A stretch of 64,000 nucleotides of DNA from Variovorax sp. ZS18.2.2 (GTDB taxonomy: Bacteria; Pseudomonadota; Gammaproteobacteria; Burkholderiales; Burkholderiaceae_C), in assembly GCF_024701975.1 (NCBI RefSeq), contig NZ_JANLNM010000002.1, positions 62,001 through 126,000 of the forward strand. The letters run 5' to 3'. A model generated the notes under the pieces. It did no database searches and had not been told where the DNA came from. It saw only the letters and a list, made by a program, of their open reading frames with translations. The position numbers and the translations under genes were made by a program. Shown in pieces: positions 1 to 7,119 of the stretch. Numbering within the stretch: position 1 is the first letter of the stretch; the number at the start of each line of letters is the position of its first letter.

Positions 1-295
1 CGGTGAAGCCCGCCACCTCGGCGAAGTTGTCGGTGAACATGGCGCGGTAGATCTCTTCTTTCTCGTGCATCATGGCCTGAGCTTCGTCGTCGGAGAGCTT
101 GCGCTCGAACAGCTCGTGCATGCACTCGACGCCGGTGCGGCCCGTGGTGCGCGCGAGGATGTCGCTCACGTCCAGTTTCAGGCCGTGGCGCGCCACGAAC
201 TCCACCCACGAGCGCGCATGCCAGGGCATGGACTCGATCATGGTGCCGTCCATGTCGAAGATGAAGGCTTCGACCTTGCCGTGCGTCAGAGTCAT
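1..295 (-). CDS. HAD-superfamily hydrolase, N-terminal part (cut by window edge)
   Basis: Only the first 98 codons are visible; the gene runs off the left edge. The N-terminus reads MTLTHGKVEAFIFDMDGTMI. FDMDGT is HAD motif I: the first Asp is the phospho-accepting nucleophile and the second the general acid. The following helical stretch looks like a C1 cap of the beta-phosphoglucomutase/phosphoglycolate phosphatase subfamily, so a small-molecule phosphatase or mutase is likely, but the substrate cannot be read from this fragment. It starts 5 bp downstream of the prfB stop on the same strand and could be co-transcribed with it. Confidence 0.8.
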   Translation of the reverse strand, partial: MTLTHGKVEAFIFDMDGTMIESMPWHARSWVEFVARHGLKLDVSDILARTTGRTGVECMHELFERKLSDDEAQAMMHEKEEIYRAMFTDNFAEVAGFT

Positions 296-300
296 TGGGT

Positions 301-1405
301 TTACACGCCTTGCTTCAGTGAGGCTTCGATGAACACGTCGAGGTCGCCATCGAGCACCTTCTGCGTGGCCGAGACTTCGACGTTGGTGCGCAGGTCCTTG
401 ATGCGGCTGTTGTCCAGCACGTAGCTGCGGATCTGGTGGCCCCAGCCCACGTCGGTCTTGCTGTCTTCCAGCTTTTGCTGCTCTTCCTGGCGCTTGCGCA
501 TCTCGTGGTCGTACAGGCGCGAGCGCAGGCGCTTCCACGCCACGTCGCGGTTGCTGTGCTGGCTTCGGCCGTCCTGGCACTGCACGACGATGCCGGTCGG
601 AATGTGCGTCAGGCGCACGGCCGAGTCGGTCTTGTTGATGTGCTGGCCGCCCGCGCCCGAGGCACGGAAGGTGTCGGTGCGCACGTCGGAAGGGTTGATG
701 TCGATCTCGATCGAATCGTCGATTTCCGGGTACACGAAGATCGATGCGAAGCTGGTGTGGCGGCCGCCCGAGGAGTCGAATGGAGACTTCCGCACCAGGC
801 GGTGCACGCCGGTCTCGGTGCGCAAGAGGCCGAAGGCGTAGTCGCCTTCCACCTTGATGGTCGCGCCCTTGATGCCGGCGGTGTCGCCGGGCGTTTCGTC
901 TTCGATCTGCGTCTTGAAGCCCTTGCGCTCGGCGTACTTCAGGTACTGGCGCAGCAGCATGCTGGCCCAGTCGCAAGCCTCGGTGCCGCCGGCGCCGGCC
1001 TGGATGTCGACAAAGGCGTTGAGCGGGTCAGCCGGGTTGTTGAACATCCGGCGGAATTCGAGCTGCTTGATGTCGGCTTCGAGCGCGGTGGCGTCATCGG
1101 AGATGGACTGCAAGCCGTCCATGTCGCCTTCTTCCTTCGACATCTCGAAGAGCTCGGAGTTGTCCGAAAGGCCGTTGGTGAGCCGGTCGAGCGTGATGAC
1201 CACGTCGTCGAGCGACTTCTTTTCCTTGCCCAGTTCCTGGGCCTTCTTGGGGTCGTTCCAGACGTTCGGGTCTTCGAGCGATGCGTTGACTGTCCTCAGT
1301 CGTTCAGCTTTGGCATCGTAGTCAAAGATACCTCCGTAAATCGACCGTACGGACGCTCAGGTCCGCGAGCATTGCGCCGATTTGGTTGATCTGTTCTGCG
1401 TCCAT
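301..1405 (-). CDS. prfB: Peptide chain release factor 2 (RF2), expressed through a programmed +1 frameshift
   Basis: RF2 recognises UGA and UAA codons and triggers release of the finished peptide on the ribosome. The gene is read in two frames. A 27-codon first segment ([12 protein letters not shown]..., start 1405) ends in an in-frame TGA at 1322-1324, and the remainder continues in the +1 frame to 301. The joined product is 367 residues, close to the 365 of E. coli RF2. The stop-recognition tripeptide SPF lies at about residues 207-209 and the catalytic GGQ at about 252-254. A caller that ignores recoding would report only a 300-residue fragment (301-1203). Confidence 0.97.
1321..1336 (-). 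promoter_or_regulatory. prfB programmed +1 frameshift site
   Basis: Read on the minus strand the site is CGGAGGTATCTTTGAC. It has a Shine-Dalgarno-like GGAGG, then TAT, the slippery CTT codon, the in-frame TGA stop and a C. This is the canonical RF2 autoregulatory arrangement. When RF2 is scarce the ribosome pauses at UGA, re-pairs CUU to UUU and continues in the +1 frame. All expected elements are present at the expected spacing. Confidence 0.96.
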
Positions 1406-1493
1406 GGGGTGTCCTGACTGTGTGAGATTGGTGTTCGGGGTAACCCGGGATTTTCTCACGCTCGGGAACCCCGCCCTGGAGAGCCCCTGTATT

Positions 1494-1605
1494 GCTCCTT
1501 CCCCCTCTGGGGGAAGGCTGGGATGGGGGCAGGCGGCTTCGACGTCGCGACAGTATTCAAGGCCGCGTGCCCCCACCCCAGCTCTCCCCCGGGAGGGGAG
1601 GGAGG
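1494..1605. repeat. REP-like palindromic doublet (two inverted copies)
   Basis: Two GC-rich palindromic units lie in opposite orientation between prfB and the first metQ. The left unit (about 1494-1531) contains a CCCCCTCTGGGGG palindrome followed by AAGGCTGGGATGGGGGC. The right unit (about 1569-1605) is nearly the reverse complement, with a CTCCCCCGGGAGGGGAG palindrome preceded by GCCCCCACCCCAGC. The paired arrangement is typical of REP/BIME-type extragenic repeats. No coding sequence is convincing here. Confidence 0.65.
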
Positions 1606-1611
1606 AAGGCA

Positions 1612-1650
1612 AGAAAAAGCCCCCTGGGCGCGTCGCGCGCACAGGGGGCA
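1612..1650 (-). terminator. Rho-independent terminator of the downstream-facing metQ
   Basis: On the minus strand an 8-bp stem (GCCCCCTG paired with CAGGGGGC, outer arms 1619-1626 and 1642-1649) encloses a GC-rich loop and is followed directly by TTTTTC. It sits just beyond the stop of the minus-strand metQ at 1669. Confidence 0.8.
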
Positions 1651-1668
1651 GGGCAATCTACGCGCCGA

Positions 1669-2481
1669 TCAGAACGCCGGCACCAGCGACCCCTTGAACT
1701 GCGTCTCGATGAAGCTCTTCACCTCCGGCGACTGGTACGCCGCCACGAGACGTTTGGCCCACGGCTTGTCCTTGTCGACACGGCGCACGGCGATCAGGTT
1801 GGCGTAGGGGCTCTTCGGCGATTCCTTGATCACGGCATCCTTGTTGAGCGACAGGCCCGCCTTCTCGGCGTAGTCGTTGTTGATGGAGGCGATGGTCAGG
1901 TCATCGAGCGAGCGCGGCAGCTGGGCCGCGTCGAGCGCCACGAGCTTGAGCTTCTTCGGGTTCGTCACCACGTCCAGCGGCGTGGCGTTGTTGTTCTTCA
2001 CCGCCTCGGGCTTCAGCGTGATGAGCCCGGCCTGTTGCAGCAGCAGCAACGCGCGATTGCCGTTCGACGGATCGTTCTGGATGCCGACCGAGGCGCCGTC
2101 CGGCAACTGGTCGATAGCCTTGATCTTGCGCGAGTAGAAGCCCAGCGGCGCCGTGATGGTCAGGCCCACGGGCACGATGTCGAAGCCGCGCGCCTTGTTC
2201 TGGTTGTCGAGAAAGGGCTGATGCTGGAAGGCGTTGGCGTCCAGGTCGCCCGAGGCCAGCGCCGCATTGGGCAGCTGGTAGTCGTTGAACACGACCACCT
2301 GGATGTTCAGGCCGTCCTTGGCGGCGACCTTCTTGACCACCTCGAAGATCTGCTCGCCGTTGCCGACGGAGACGCCGACCTTGAGCGTGTTCTTGTCTTG
2401 CGCGAAGGCGGTGCCGCCGGCGAAAAGAGCGGTGGCCAGTGCGGCAAGGGCCAGGGTGCGGCGGCGGAAAGTGCTGTGCAT
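1669..2481 (-). CDS. metQ: MetQ/NlpA-family methionine ABC transporter substrate-binding protein
   Basis: Periplasmic binding protein of about 270 residues for a methionine-type (MetNIQ) importer. A signal peptide (RRRTLALAALATALFAGG...AFAQ) leads into the NlpA fold: VFNDYQLPNAAL, DANAFQHQPFL, and the NPKKLKLVALDAAQLPRSL block shared by the family. The ATG at 2481 was chosen; an upstream in-frame TTG at 2499 is less likely. There is no lipobox Cys, so it is probably soluble rather than a lipoprotein as in E. coli MetQ. It is divergent from metNI-metQ at 2719 and may share their transporter. The exact ligand (L- or D-methionine, or another sulfur compound) is not determined. Confidence 0.88.
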   Translation of the reverse strand: MHSTFRRRTLALAALATALFAGGTAFAQDKNTLKVGVSVGNGEQIFEVVKKVAAKDGLNIQVVVFNDYQLPNAALASGDLDANAFQHQPFLDNQNKARGFDIVPVGLTITAPLGFYSRKIKAIDQLPDGASVGIQNDPSNGNRALLLLQQAGLITLKPEAVKNNNATPLDVVTNPKKLKLVALDAAQLPRSLDDLTIASINNDYAEKAGLSLNKDAVIKESPKSPYANLIAVRRVDKDKPWAKRLVAAYQSPEVKSFIETQFKGSLVPAF

Positions 2482-2538
2482 GTTGTTGCGCGAAATCAAA
2501 AAAATGAAGGCGCGAATGTGGCATCGCCCGGCGCATTT

Positions 2539-2638
2539 GGGAACGAACCAATGCGCATATCGATATGGCGTCGGCGGCAGGCGTTTTGAAATGCTTATGC
2601 GTTTTCATGCATAAGCAAGCGCCGATTTGTTCGTTCCC
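2539..2638. promoter_or_regulatory. Nested inverted repeats between divergent metQ and metN
   Basis: The divergent intergenic region carries an outer 10-bp perfect inverted repeat, GGGAACGAAC at 2539-2548 and GTTCGTTCCC at 2629-2638. Inside it is a 9-bp perfect repeat, TGCTTATGC at 2592-2600 and GCATAAGCA at 2609-2617, with an 8-bp spacer. Both look like operator half-sites for a dimeric regulator controlling the methionine-uptake genes. The regulator is unknown. No SAM riboswitch fold could be supported. Confidence 0.5.
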
Positions 2639-2718
2639 TTTTGGGGCGGTTGTTTACATACTCGGCACCTTTTTGCGAACTCCGCGACCGGCTTTCACGC
2701 TGGCTGCGCCTCCTCTCC

Positions 2719-3591
2719 ATGACCAACCATTCGCCTGATACGGCCCGCGGCGACGCGGAGCAGCCGGTCATCCGTCTTCAATCGGTGCAGAAGTCCTTTG
2801 CCCTGCCCAGCGGCGAGGTGTTCGACGCCGTGCAGTCGCTCTCGCTCGACATCCACCAGGGCGACGTGTTCGGCCTGATCGGCAAGAGCGGCGCCGGCAA
2901 GTCGACGCTGCTGCGCCTCATCAACCTGCTGGAGCGGCCCGATGCGGGCAAGGTCTTCGTCGGTGGGCGCGACCTCACCACGCTCTCGCGCCGCGAGCTG
3001 CGCGACACGCGCCAGAACATCGGCATGATCTTCCAGCAGTTCAACCTGCTGCAGAACGCCACGGTGTTCGACAACGTGGCCTTCCCGTTGAAGATCCACG
3101 GCCGCCACTCGAAGGCCGAGATCAACACGCGGGTGCGCGAATGCCTCGACCTCGTGGGCCTTGCCGAGAAGATCGACACCTACCCGGCTCAGCTCTCGGG
3201 CGGCCAGAAGCAGCGCGTGGCCATCGCCCGCGCGCTGGCGCCGCGTCCGCAGGTGCTGCTGTGCGACGAGCCCACCTCGGCGCTCGACACCGAAACTACC
3301 CGCTCGCTGCTCGAGACGCTGCGCGACATCAACCAAAAGATCGGCGTGACCATCGTGATCGTGACGCACGAGCTTTCGGTGGTCGAGGTGCTGTGCCGCA
3401 ACGTGGCCATCCTCGAGAAGGGCCGGCTGGTCGAGCAGTTCGCTGTCGATGCGCCGAGCGAAGAGCGCAAGACGGCCCTCGGCCGCGAGATCGACGAGCT
3501 GGTGCGCCGCCGCGAGCGCGAGGCGCGCCTGCCGGTCGAGCCGCGCCCCGCATCCGCCGCGCGCAACGCACAGGAGGTGGCCTATGTTTGA
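2719..3591 (+). CDS. metN: Methionine ABC transporter ATP-binding protein, short form without NIL domain
   Basis: ATPase of the MetNIQ importer. The ATG at 2719 gives 290 residues; a longer frame from 2641 adds an unlikely N-terminal extension. Walker A GKSGAGKST is at residues 55-63, the signature LSGGQKQR at about 157-164, and Walker B LLCDEPTSALD follows near 180. E. coli MetN (343 aa) carries a C-terminal NIL/ACT-like domain that binds methionine and inhibits transport. Here the protein ends shortly after the ATPase core with a charged tail, so that feedback domain is absent. The stop overlaps the metI start by 8 bp, indicating translational coupling. Confidence 0.92.
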   Translation: MTNHSPDTARGDAEQPVIRLQSVQKSFALPSGEVFDAVQSLSLDIHQGDVFGLIGKSGAGKSTLLRLINLLERPDAGKVFVGGRDLTTLSRRELRDTRQNIGMIFQQFNLLQNATVFDNVAFPLKIHGRHSKAEINTRVRECLDLVGLAEKIDTYPAQLSGGQKQRVAIARALAPRPQVLLCDEPTSALDTETTRSLLETLRDINQKIGVTIVIVTHELSVVEVLCRNVAILEKGRLVEQFAVDAPSEERKTALGREIDELVRRREREARLPVEPRPASAARNAQEVAYV

Positions 3592-4246
3592 GAACATCGC
3601 CCCCATCCTTCCCGAGCTCTGGACCGCCACGGGCCAGACTTTCATGATGCTGGCCATCGGCCTCTCGGCCGCGGTGCTGATCGGCGGGCCGCTGGGCATC
3701 CTGCTGTTCCTGTTGGGGCCGGGTCAGTCGCTGGAGAACAAGCCGGCGTTCCTCATCCTCAACTGGATCGTCAACACGGTCCGCTCCTTCCCTTTCATCA
3801 TCCTGCTGGTGGCGCTGGTGCCGTTCACGCGAATCATCGCGGGCACCTCCATCGGGCCTCTGGCGGCGGCGGTGCCGCTGTCGTTCGCGGCCATTCCGTA
3901 TTTCGCGCGGCTGGTGGACCAGTGCCTGCGCGAAGTGCCGCGCGGCGTGATCGAGGCGGCGCATGCCATGGGCGCCTCGGAGCTGCAGATCGTCTGGCGC
4001 GTGCTGGTGGTGGAGGCGCGCTCGGGCCTGGTGCTCGCGCTCACGGTGCTGGCGGTGAGCTTTCTCTCGTACTCGGCGATTGCCGGCGTGGTGGGCGGCG
4101 GCGGCATCGGCGACCTGGCGATCCGCTACGGCTACTACCGCTTCCAGACCGACGTGATGGTGCTCACCGTGGCGCTGCTCGTGGTGCTGGTACAGATCCT
4201 GCAATTCGTGGGGAACACCACGGCACGCAGGCTGGACAAGCGTTGA
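3584..4246 (+). CDS. metI: Methionine ABC transporter permease
   Basis: Inner-membrane permease of 220 residues, the usual MetI length. The start at 3584 follows a strong AGGAGG ribosome-binding site inside the end of metN. Several hydrophobic segments are evident (for example LAIGLSAAVLIGGPLGILLF). The BPD-transport coupling loop that docks onto the ATPase reads EAAHAMGASELQIVWRVLV, with the conserved EAA...G pattern. It is followed 41 bp later by the second metQ, giving a metN-metI-metQ operon. Confidence 0.93.
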   Translation: MFENIAPILPELWTATGQTFMMLAIGLSAAVLIGGPLGILLFLLGPGQSLENKPAFLILNWIVNTVRSFPFIILLVALVPFTRIIAGTSIGPLAAAVPLSFAAIPYFARLVDQCLREVPRGVIEAAHAMGASELQIVWRVLVVEARSGLVLALTVLAVSFLSYSAIAGVVGGGGIGDLAIRYGYYRFQTDVMVLTVALLVVLVQILQFVGNTTARRLDKR

Positions 4247-4287
4247 TTTCCTTCTTTTCTCCCTTTCTCTTTCCTGTTGCTCATTCC

Positions 4288-5109
4288 ATGAAAACCGCAT
4301 TGCTGCGCCGCTCCGTCCTCGCCGTTTCCCTCGTCGCGCTGTCGTTCGGCGGCCTTTCGCTGGCGCAGGCGCAAGACGCCAAGAAGAACCTCGTGATCGG
4401 CGGTACCGCCGGCTCGAACATCGACCAGCTGAAGGTCGGCATCGTCCCGATCCTCGAGAAGAAGGGCTACAAGGTGAAGCTGGTCGAGTTCAACGACTAC
4501 GTGCAGCCCAACCTGGCGCTCGCCCAGGGTTCGCTCGACGCCAATTTCTTCCAGCATCAGGTCTACCTGAAGAAGTTCTCGGCCGACCAGAAGCTGGACC
4601 TCGCCGAACTGGTGCAGGGCCCGATCGCGCCGCTGGGCGTGTACTCGACCAAGCGCAAGACGCTGGCCGACGTGAAAGAGGGCGACCGCGTCACGTTGCC
4701 GAACGACCCGAGCAACCTGGCGCGCGCGCTGGTGCTGCTGGAGCAGAACAAGCTCATCACCATCAAGGCCGGCGTGGACCCGATCCGTGCGTCCGAAAAA
4801 GACGTGGCCGAGAACCCGAAGAAGCTCAAGTTCATTCCGCTCGAAGCCGCGCAGCTGCCGCGTTCGCTGGGCGACACCGAGTACGCCATCGTCAACGGCA
4901 ACTTCGCGATCTCGTCGGGCCTGAAGCTCAGCGAGGCGGTGGTGCTGGAGAAAACGCCCGACTACTATCTCAATGTGGTCGCAGTGAAGACCGGCGACAA
5001 GAACTCGGCCTGGGCCAAGGACATCGTCGAGGCCTACCACTCGAAGGAATTCAAGACGGTGGTCGACACCAAGTTCCAGGGCTACGCCAAGCCCAGCTTC
5101 CTGCAGTAA
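4288..5109 (+). CDS. metQ: MetQ/NlpA-family substrate-binding protein, operonic copy
   Basis: Second MetQ paralogue, 273 residues, third gene of the metNIQ operon and so the most likely cognate binding protein. The signal peptide is MKTALLRRSVLAVSLVALSF...LAQAQ with no lipobox Cys. Family blocks VEFNDYVQPNLALAQGSLDA, NFFQHQVYLKKF and NPKKLKFIPLEAAQLPRSL are present. It is clearly related to the divergent copy at 1669-2481 and the third copy at 7116-7949 but differs in many positions, suggesting different ligand preference rather than recent duplication. Confidence 0.9.
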   Translation: MKTALLRRSVLAVSLVALSFGGLSLAQAQDAKKNLVIGGTAGSNIDQLKVGIVPILEKKGYKVKLVEFNDYVQPNLALAQGSLDANFFQHQVYLKKFSADQKLDLAELVQGPIAPLGVYSTKRKTLADVKEGDRVTLPNDPSNLARALVLLEQNKLITIKAGVDPIRASEKDVAENPKKLKFIPLEAAQLPRSLGDTEYAIVNGNFAISSGLKLSEAVVLEKTPDYYLNVVAVKTGDKNSAWAKDIVEAYHSKEFKTVVDTKFQGYAKPSFLQ

Positions 5110-5133
5110 TCCAACCTCGACAAAGGACGCCCC

Positions 5134-5487
5134 ATGCCCGTGCTCGCCGTATTCGATGCCCAAGCCAACTGGCGCGACACGCATGTGTGCGACGGATGGA
5201 TCACCGAGCATCTGGCGAAGCAGGGGGTGAGTTGGGGGCGGGGGAAGGCGAAGAAGGGGCAGCGTGCGCTCGATGGGGCGGGGCTGTTCTATCTGCCTAC
5301 GGCTGACGGATATCTGGGCCTGCTGTTCGAAGGGGGCGAGTGGGTTTCCATTCCATCTGGCAAGCTGCATTTCTTCGATGCGGGCGAGGCGGAGTCTTTC
5401 GATGGGCTGCCTGCTGCGCTGCCGCTGTTCGAGGCCTTCGTTGAAGAAGTGCTATCGCTGACGGGGAACGACGCCGACGACGAGTGA
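5134..5487 (+). CDS. Small hypothetical protein, acireductone-dioxygenase (cupin)-like
   Basis: Protein of 117 residues starting 24 bp after metQ. The segment GEWVSIPSGKLHFFDAGE resembles the last beta-strands of acireductone dioxygenase (typically a ...IPAGTxHWFDxG pattern), and the N-terminus (LAVFDAQ...HLAKQGVSW) resembles the start of that family. The usual metal ligands, an HxH...E set before the final His, are not seen, and the protein is well short of the roughly 180-residue enzymes. It may be a diverged or decayed relative of the methionine-salvage enzyme, consistent with its position behind methionine uptake genes. Activity is doubtful and the homology is a visual judgement. Confidence 0.5.
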   Translation: MPVLAVFDAQANWRDTHVCDGWITEHLAKQGVSWGRGKAKKGQRALDGAGLFYLPTADGYLGLLFEGGEWVSIPSGKLHFFDAGEAESFDGLPAALPLFEAFVEEVLSLTGNDADDE

Positions 5488-5512
5488 GCGCCTTTGTTCA
5501 GGGCGTGTGCAC

Positions 5513-5744
5513 AGGCCATCGGGTACTCCCCTCCGCGAATGTCCCCCGGCTTCGCCTCCTCCTTGATTTCGCTGCGGGGAGCACCCGACGCCCTACGCAC
5601 GTGGACGTGCTGTGGGTGTGCGGCCGATCAACGACTGCTCTGAAAACGAGCGTGCCGATGGGGTGCTTTGCGCAGCGAAATCAAGGAGGAGGGGCGAAGC
5701 CCCGGGGGACATTCGCGGAGCAAGGTACCCCATCGGCACGCTCG
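5513..5744. repeat. Inverted pair of MITE-like repeats, one with perfect terminal inverted repeats
   Basis: The 273-bp gap between two convergent genes holds two copies of one element in opposite orientation. The right copy (5647-5744, 98 bp) has perfect 18-bp terminal inverted repeats, CGAGCGTGCCGATGGGGT at 5647-5664 and its complement at 5727-5744. The left copy (about 5513-5590) shares the blocks CTCCGCGAATGTCCCCC and TCCTCCTTGATTTCGCTGCG but lacks intact ends. No open frame within either looks real. Transcription through the pair would form a long hairpin, so it may also serve as a bidirectional terminator. Confidence 0.75.
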
Positions 5745-5760
5745 TCACCCTGAACAACGC

Positions 5761-7119
5761 TCAAGCTGCCAGCCGCTGCGCCACTCGCCCGCCGGGTCGC
5801 GCCAGCCCGAGGTGATCGCGCAGCGTGCGCCCTTCGTACTCGGTGCGGAAGAGCCCCCGCTTCTGCAGGATCGGCACCACACCATCGACGAAGTCCTGCA
5901 GCCCATGTGGCAGCGCATCCGGCATCAGGTTGAAGCCATCTGCGGCACCACCCTTGAACCAGTGCTCGATATCGTCGGCGATCTGCTCCGGCGTCCCCAC
6001 GATCACCCGATGCCCGCCGCCGCCCGCGAGTTCGCGGATCAACTGGCGGACCGTGTAGCCGTGCGTGCGGCCGGCCGCGACCACCGCGTTGAAGAAGGTG
6101 TGGTTGCCGTTGCCATTGCCCGGGAGCGGCAGGTTGTCGGGCAGGCGCTCGTCGAGCTTCAGACGGTCGGGCGTGATGCCCAGCGTGCCGGCGATTCGCG
6201 TGAGGCTGTAGTCCCACGGGATCAGATCGACCAGTTCGTCGCGGCGTCGGCGCGCTTCGGCCTCTGTGCCGCCCACGATGGTGGTGAGGCCGGCGAGCAC
6301 CTTCACCGCATCGGGGCCGCGGCCCAGTTCGGCGGCGCGGGTCTTGAGGGCGCGCGCGTAGGCCAGCGATTCTTCGAAAGACTGGGAGGCCGAGAACACG
6401 GCTTCTGCATGGCGTGACGCAAGCTCGCGCCCATCGGCTGATGCACCCGCCTGCACCAGCACGGGATGCCCCTGCGGCGCACGCGGCAGGTTCAGCGGCC
6501 CCTGCACCGCGAAGTGCTCGCCACGGTGCGCAATCGCATGCACCTTGGTTGGGTCGATGAAGCTGCCGGTGGCCTTGTTGCCGATGAAGGCATCGTCTTC
6601 CCAGCTGTCCCACAGCGCCTTCACGATGTCGGCGAACTCCGAGGCGCGGGCGTAGCGCTTCGTGTGGTCGGGCGTGGTGTCCAGGCCGAAGTTGCGGGCC
6701 GAGGGCAGGTCGGCCGTGGTCACCATGTTCCAGCCCGCGCGGCCGTTGCTCACGTGGTCAAGCGTCGAGAAACGGCGCGCGATGTTGTAGGGCTCGTTGT
6801 AGCTGGTGGAGGCGGTAGCGATGAGGCCGATGTGCGTCGTCGCCGCGGCCACGCAGGCCAGCAGGATGGTTGGTTCCAGCGCGGTGATCGGGCGGAAGTG
6901 GATCTGGTCCACGATGGCCGCGTTGTCCGCGAGGAAGATCGCATCGAGCTTGGCCGCTTCGGCGATCTGCGCGGTGCGGATGTAGTGCTGGATGTCTGCG
7001 AACGCCCACGGGTCGCTCTCCGGCAGCCGCCAGGCCGAAGGCACGAAGCCCGAATGCAGGATGTTGACGTTGAGGTGCAGTTGCCTGCGTGGCGCTGTGC
7101 TGTTGCTGCTATCGCTCAT
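5761..7119 (-). CDS. LLM-class FMN-dependent monooxygenase (NtaA/SnaA/DszA type)
   Basis: Flavin-dependent two-component monooxygenase of 452 residues, luciferase-like TIM-barrel family. Typical blocks are LNVNILHSGFVPSAWRLPE at the N-terminus, AEAAKLDAIFLADN, and NGRAGWNMVTTADLPSARNFG, the family's NGRxxWNxVTS-like segment. The start at 7119 overlaps the stop of the upstream NlpA-like gene by 4 bp (ATGA), so the two are translationally coupled. Pairing with a MetQ-like binding protein suggests oxidation of an imported organosulfur compound (sulfonate, sulfone or methionine-like), but homologues also act on nitrilotriacetate and antibiotics. A flavin reductase partner is not seen nearby. Confidence 0.85.
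   Translation of the reverse strand: MSDSSNSTAPRRQLHLNVNILHSGFVPSAWRLPESDPWAFADIQHYIRTAQIAEAAKLDAIFLADNAAIVDQIHFRPITALEPTILLACVAAATTHIGLIATASTSYNEPYNIARRFSTLDHVSNGRAGWNMVTTADLPSARNFGLDTTPDHTKRYARASEFADIVKALWDSWEDDAFIGNKATGSFIDPTKVHAIAHRGEHFAVQGPLNLPRAPQGHPVLVQAGASADGRELASRHAEAVFSASQSFEESLAYARALKTRAAELGRGPDAVKVLAGLTTIVGGTEAEARRRRDELVDLIPWDYSLTRIAGTLGITPDRLKLDERLPDNLPLPGNGNGNHTFFNAVVAAGRTHGYTVRQLIRELAGGGGHRVIVGTPEQIADDIEHWFKGGAADGFNLMPDALPHGLQDFVDGVVPILQKRGLFRTEYEGRTLRDHLGLARPGGRVAQRLAA

Noticed and set aside
2500-2718. SAM or other methionine riboswitch upstream of metN/metQ
   Set aside because: The region contains DNA dyads but no arrangement of helices and conserved core that supports a known riboswitch.
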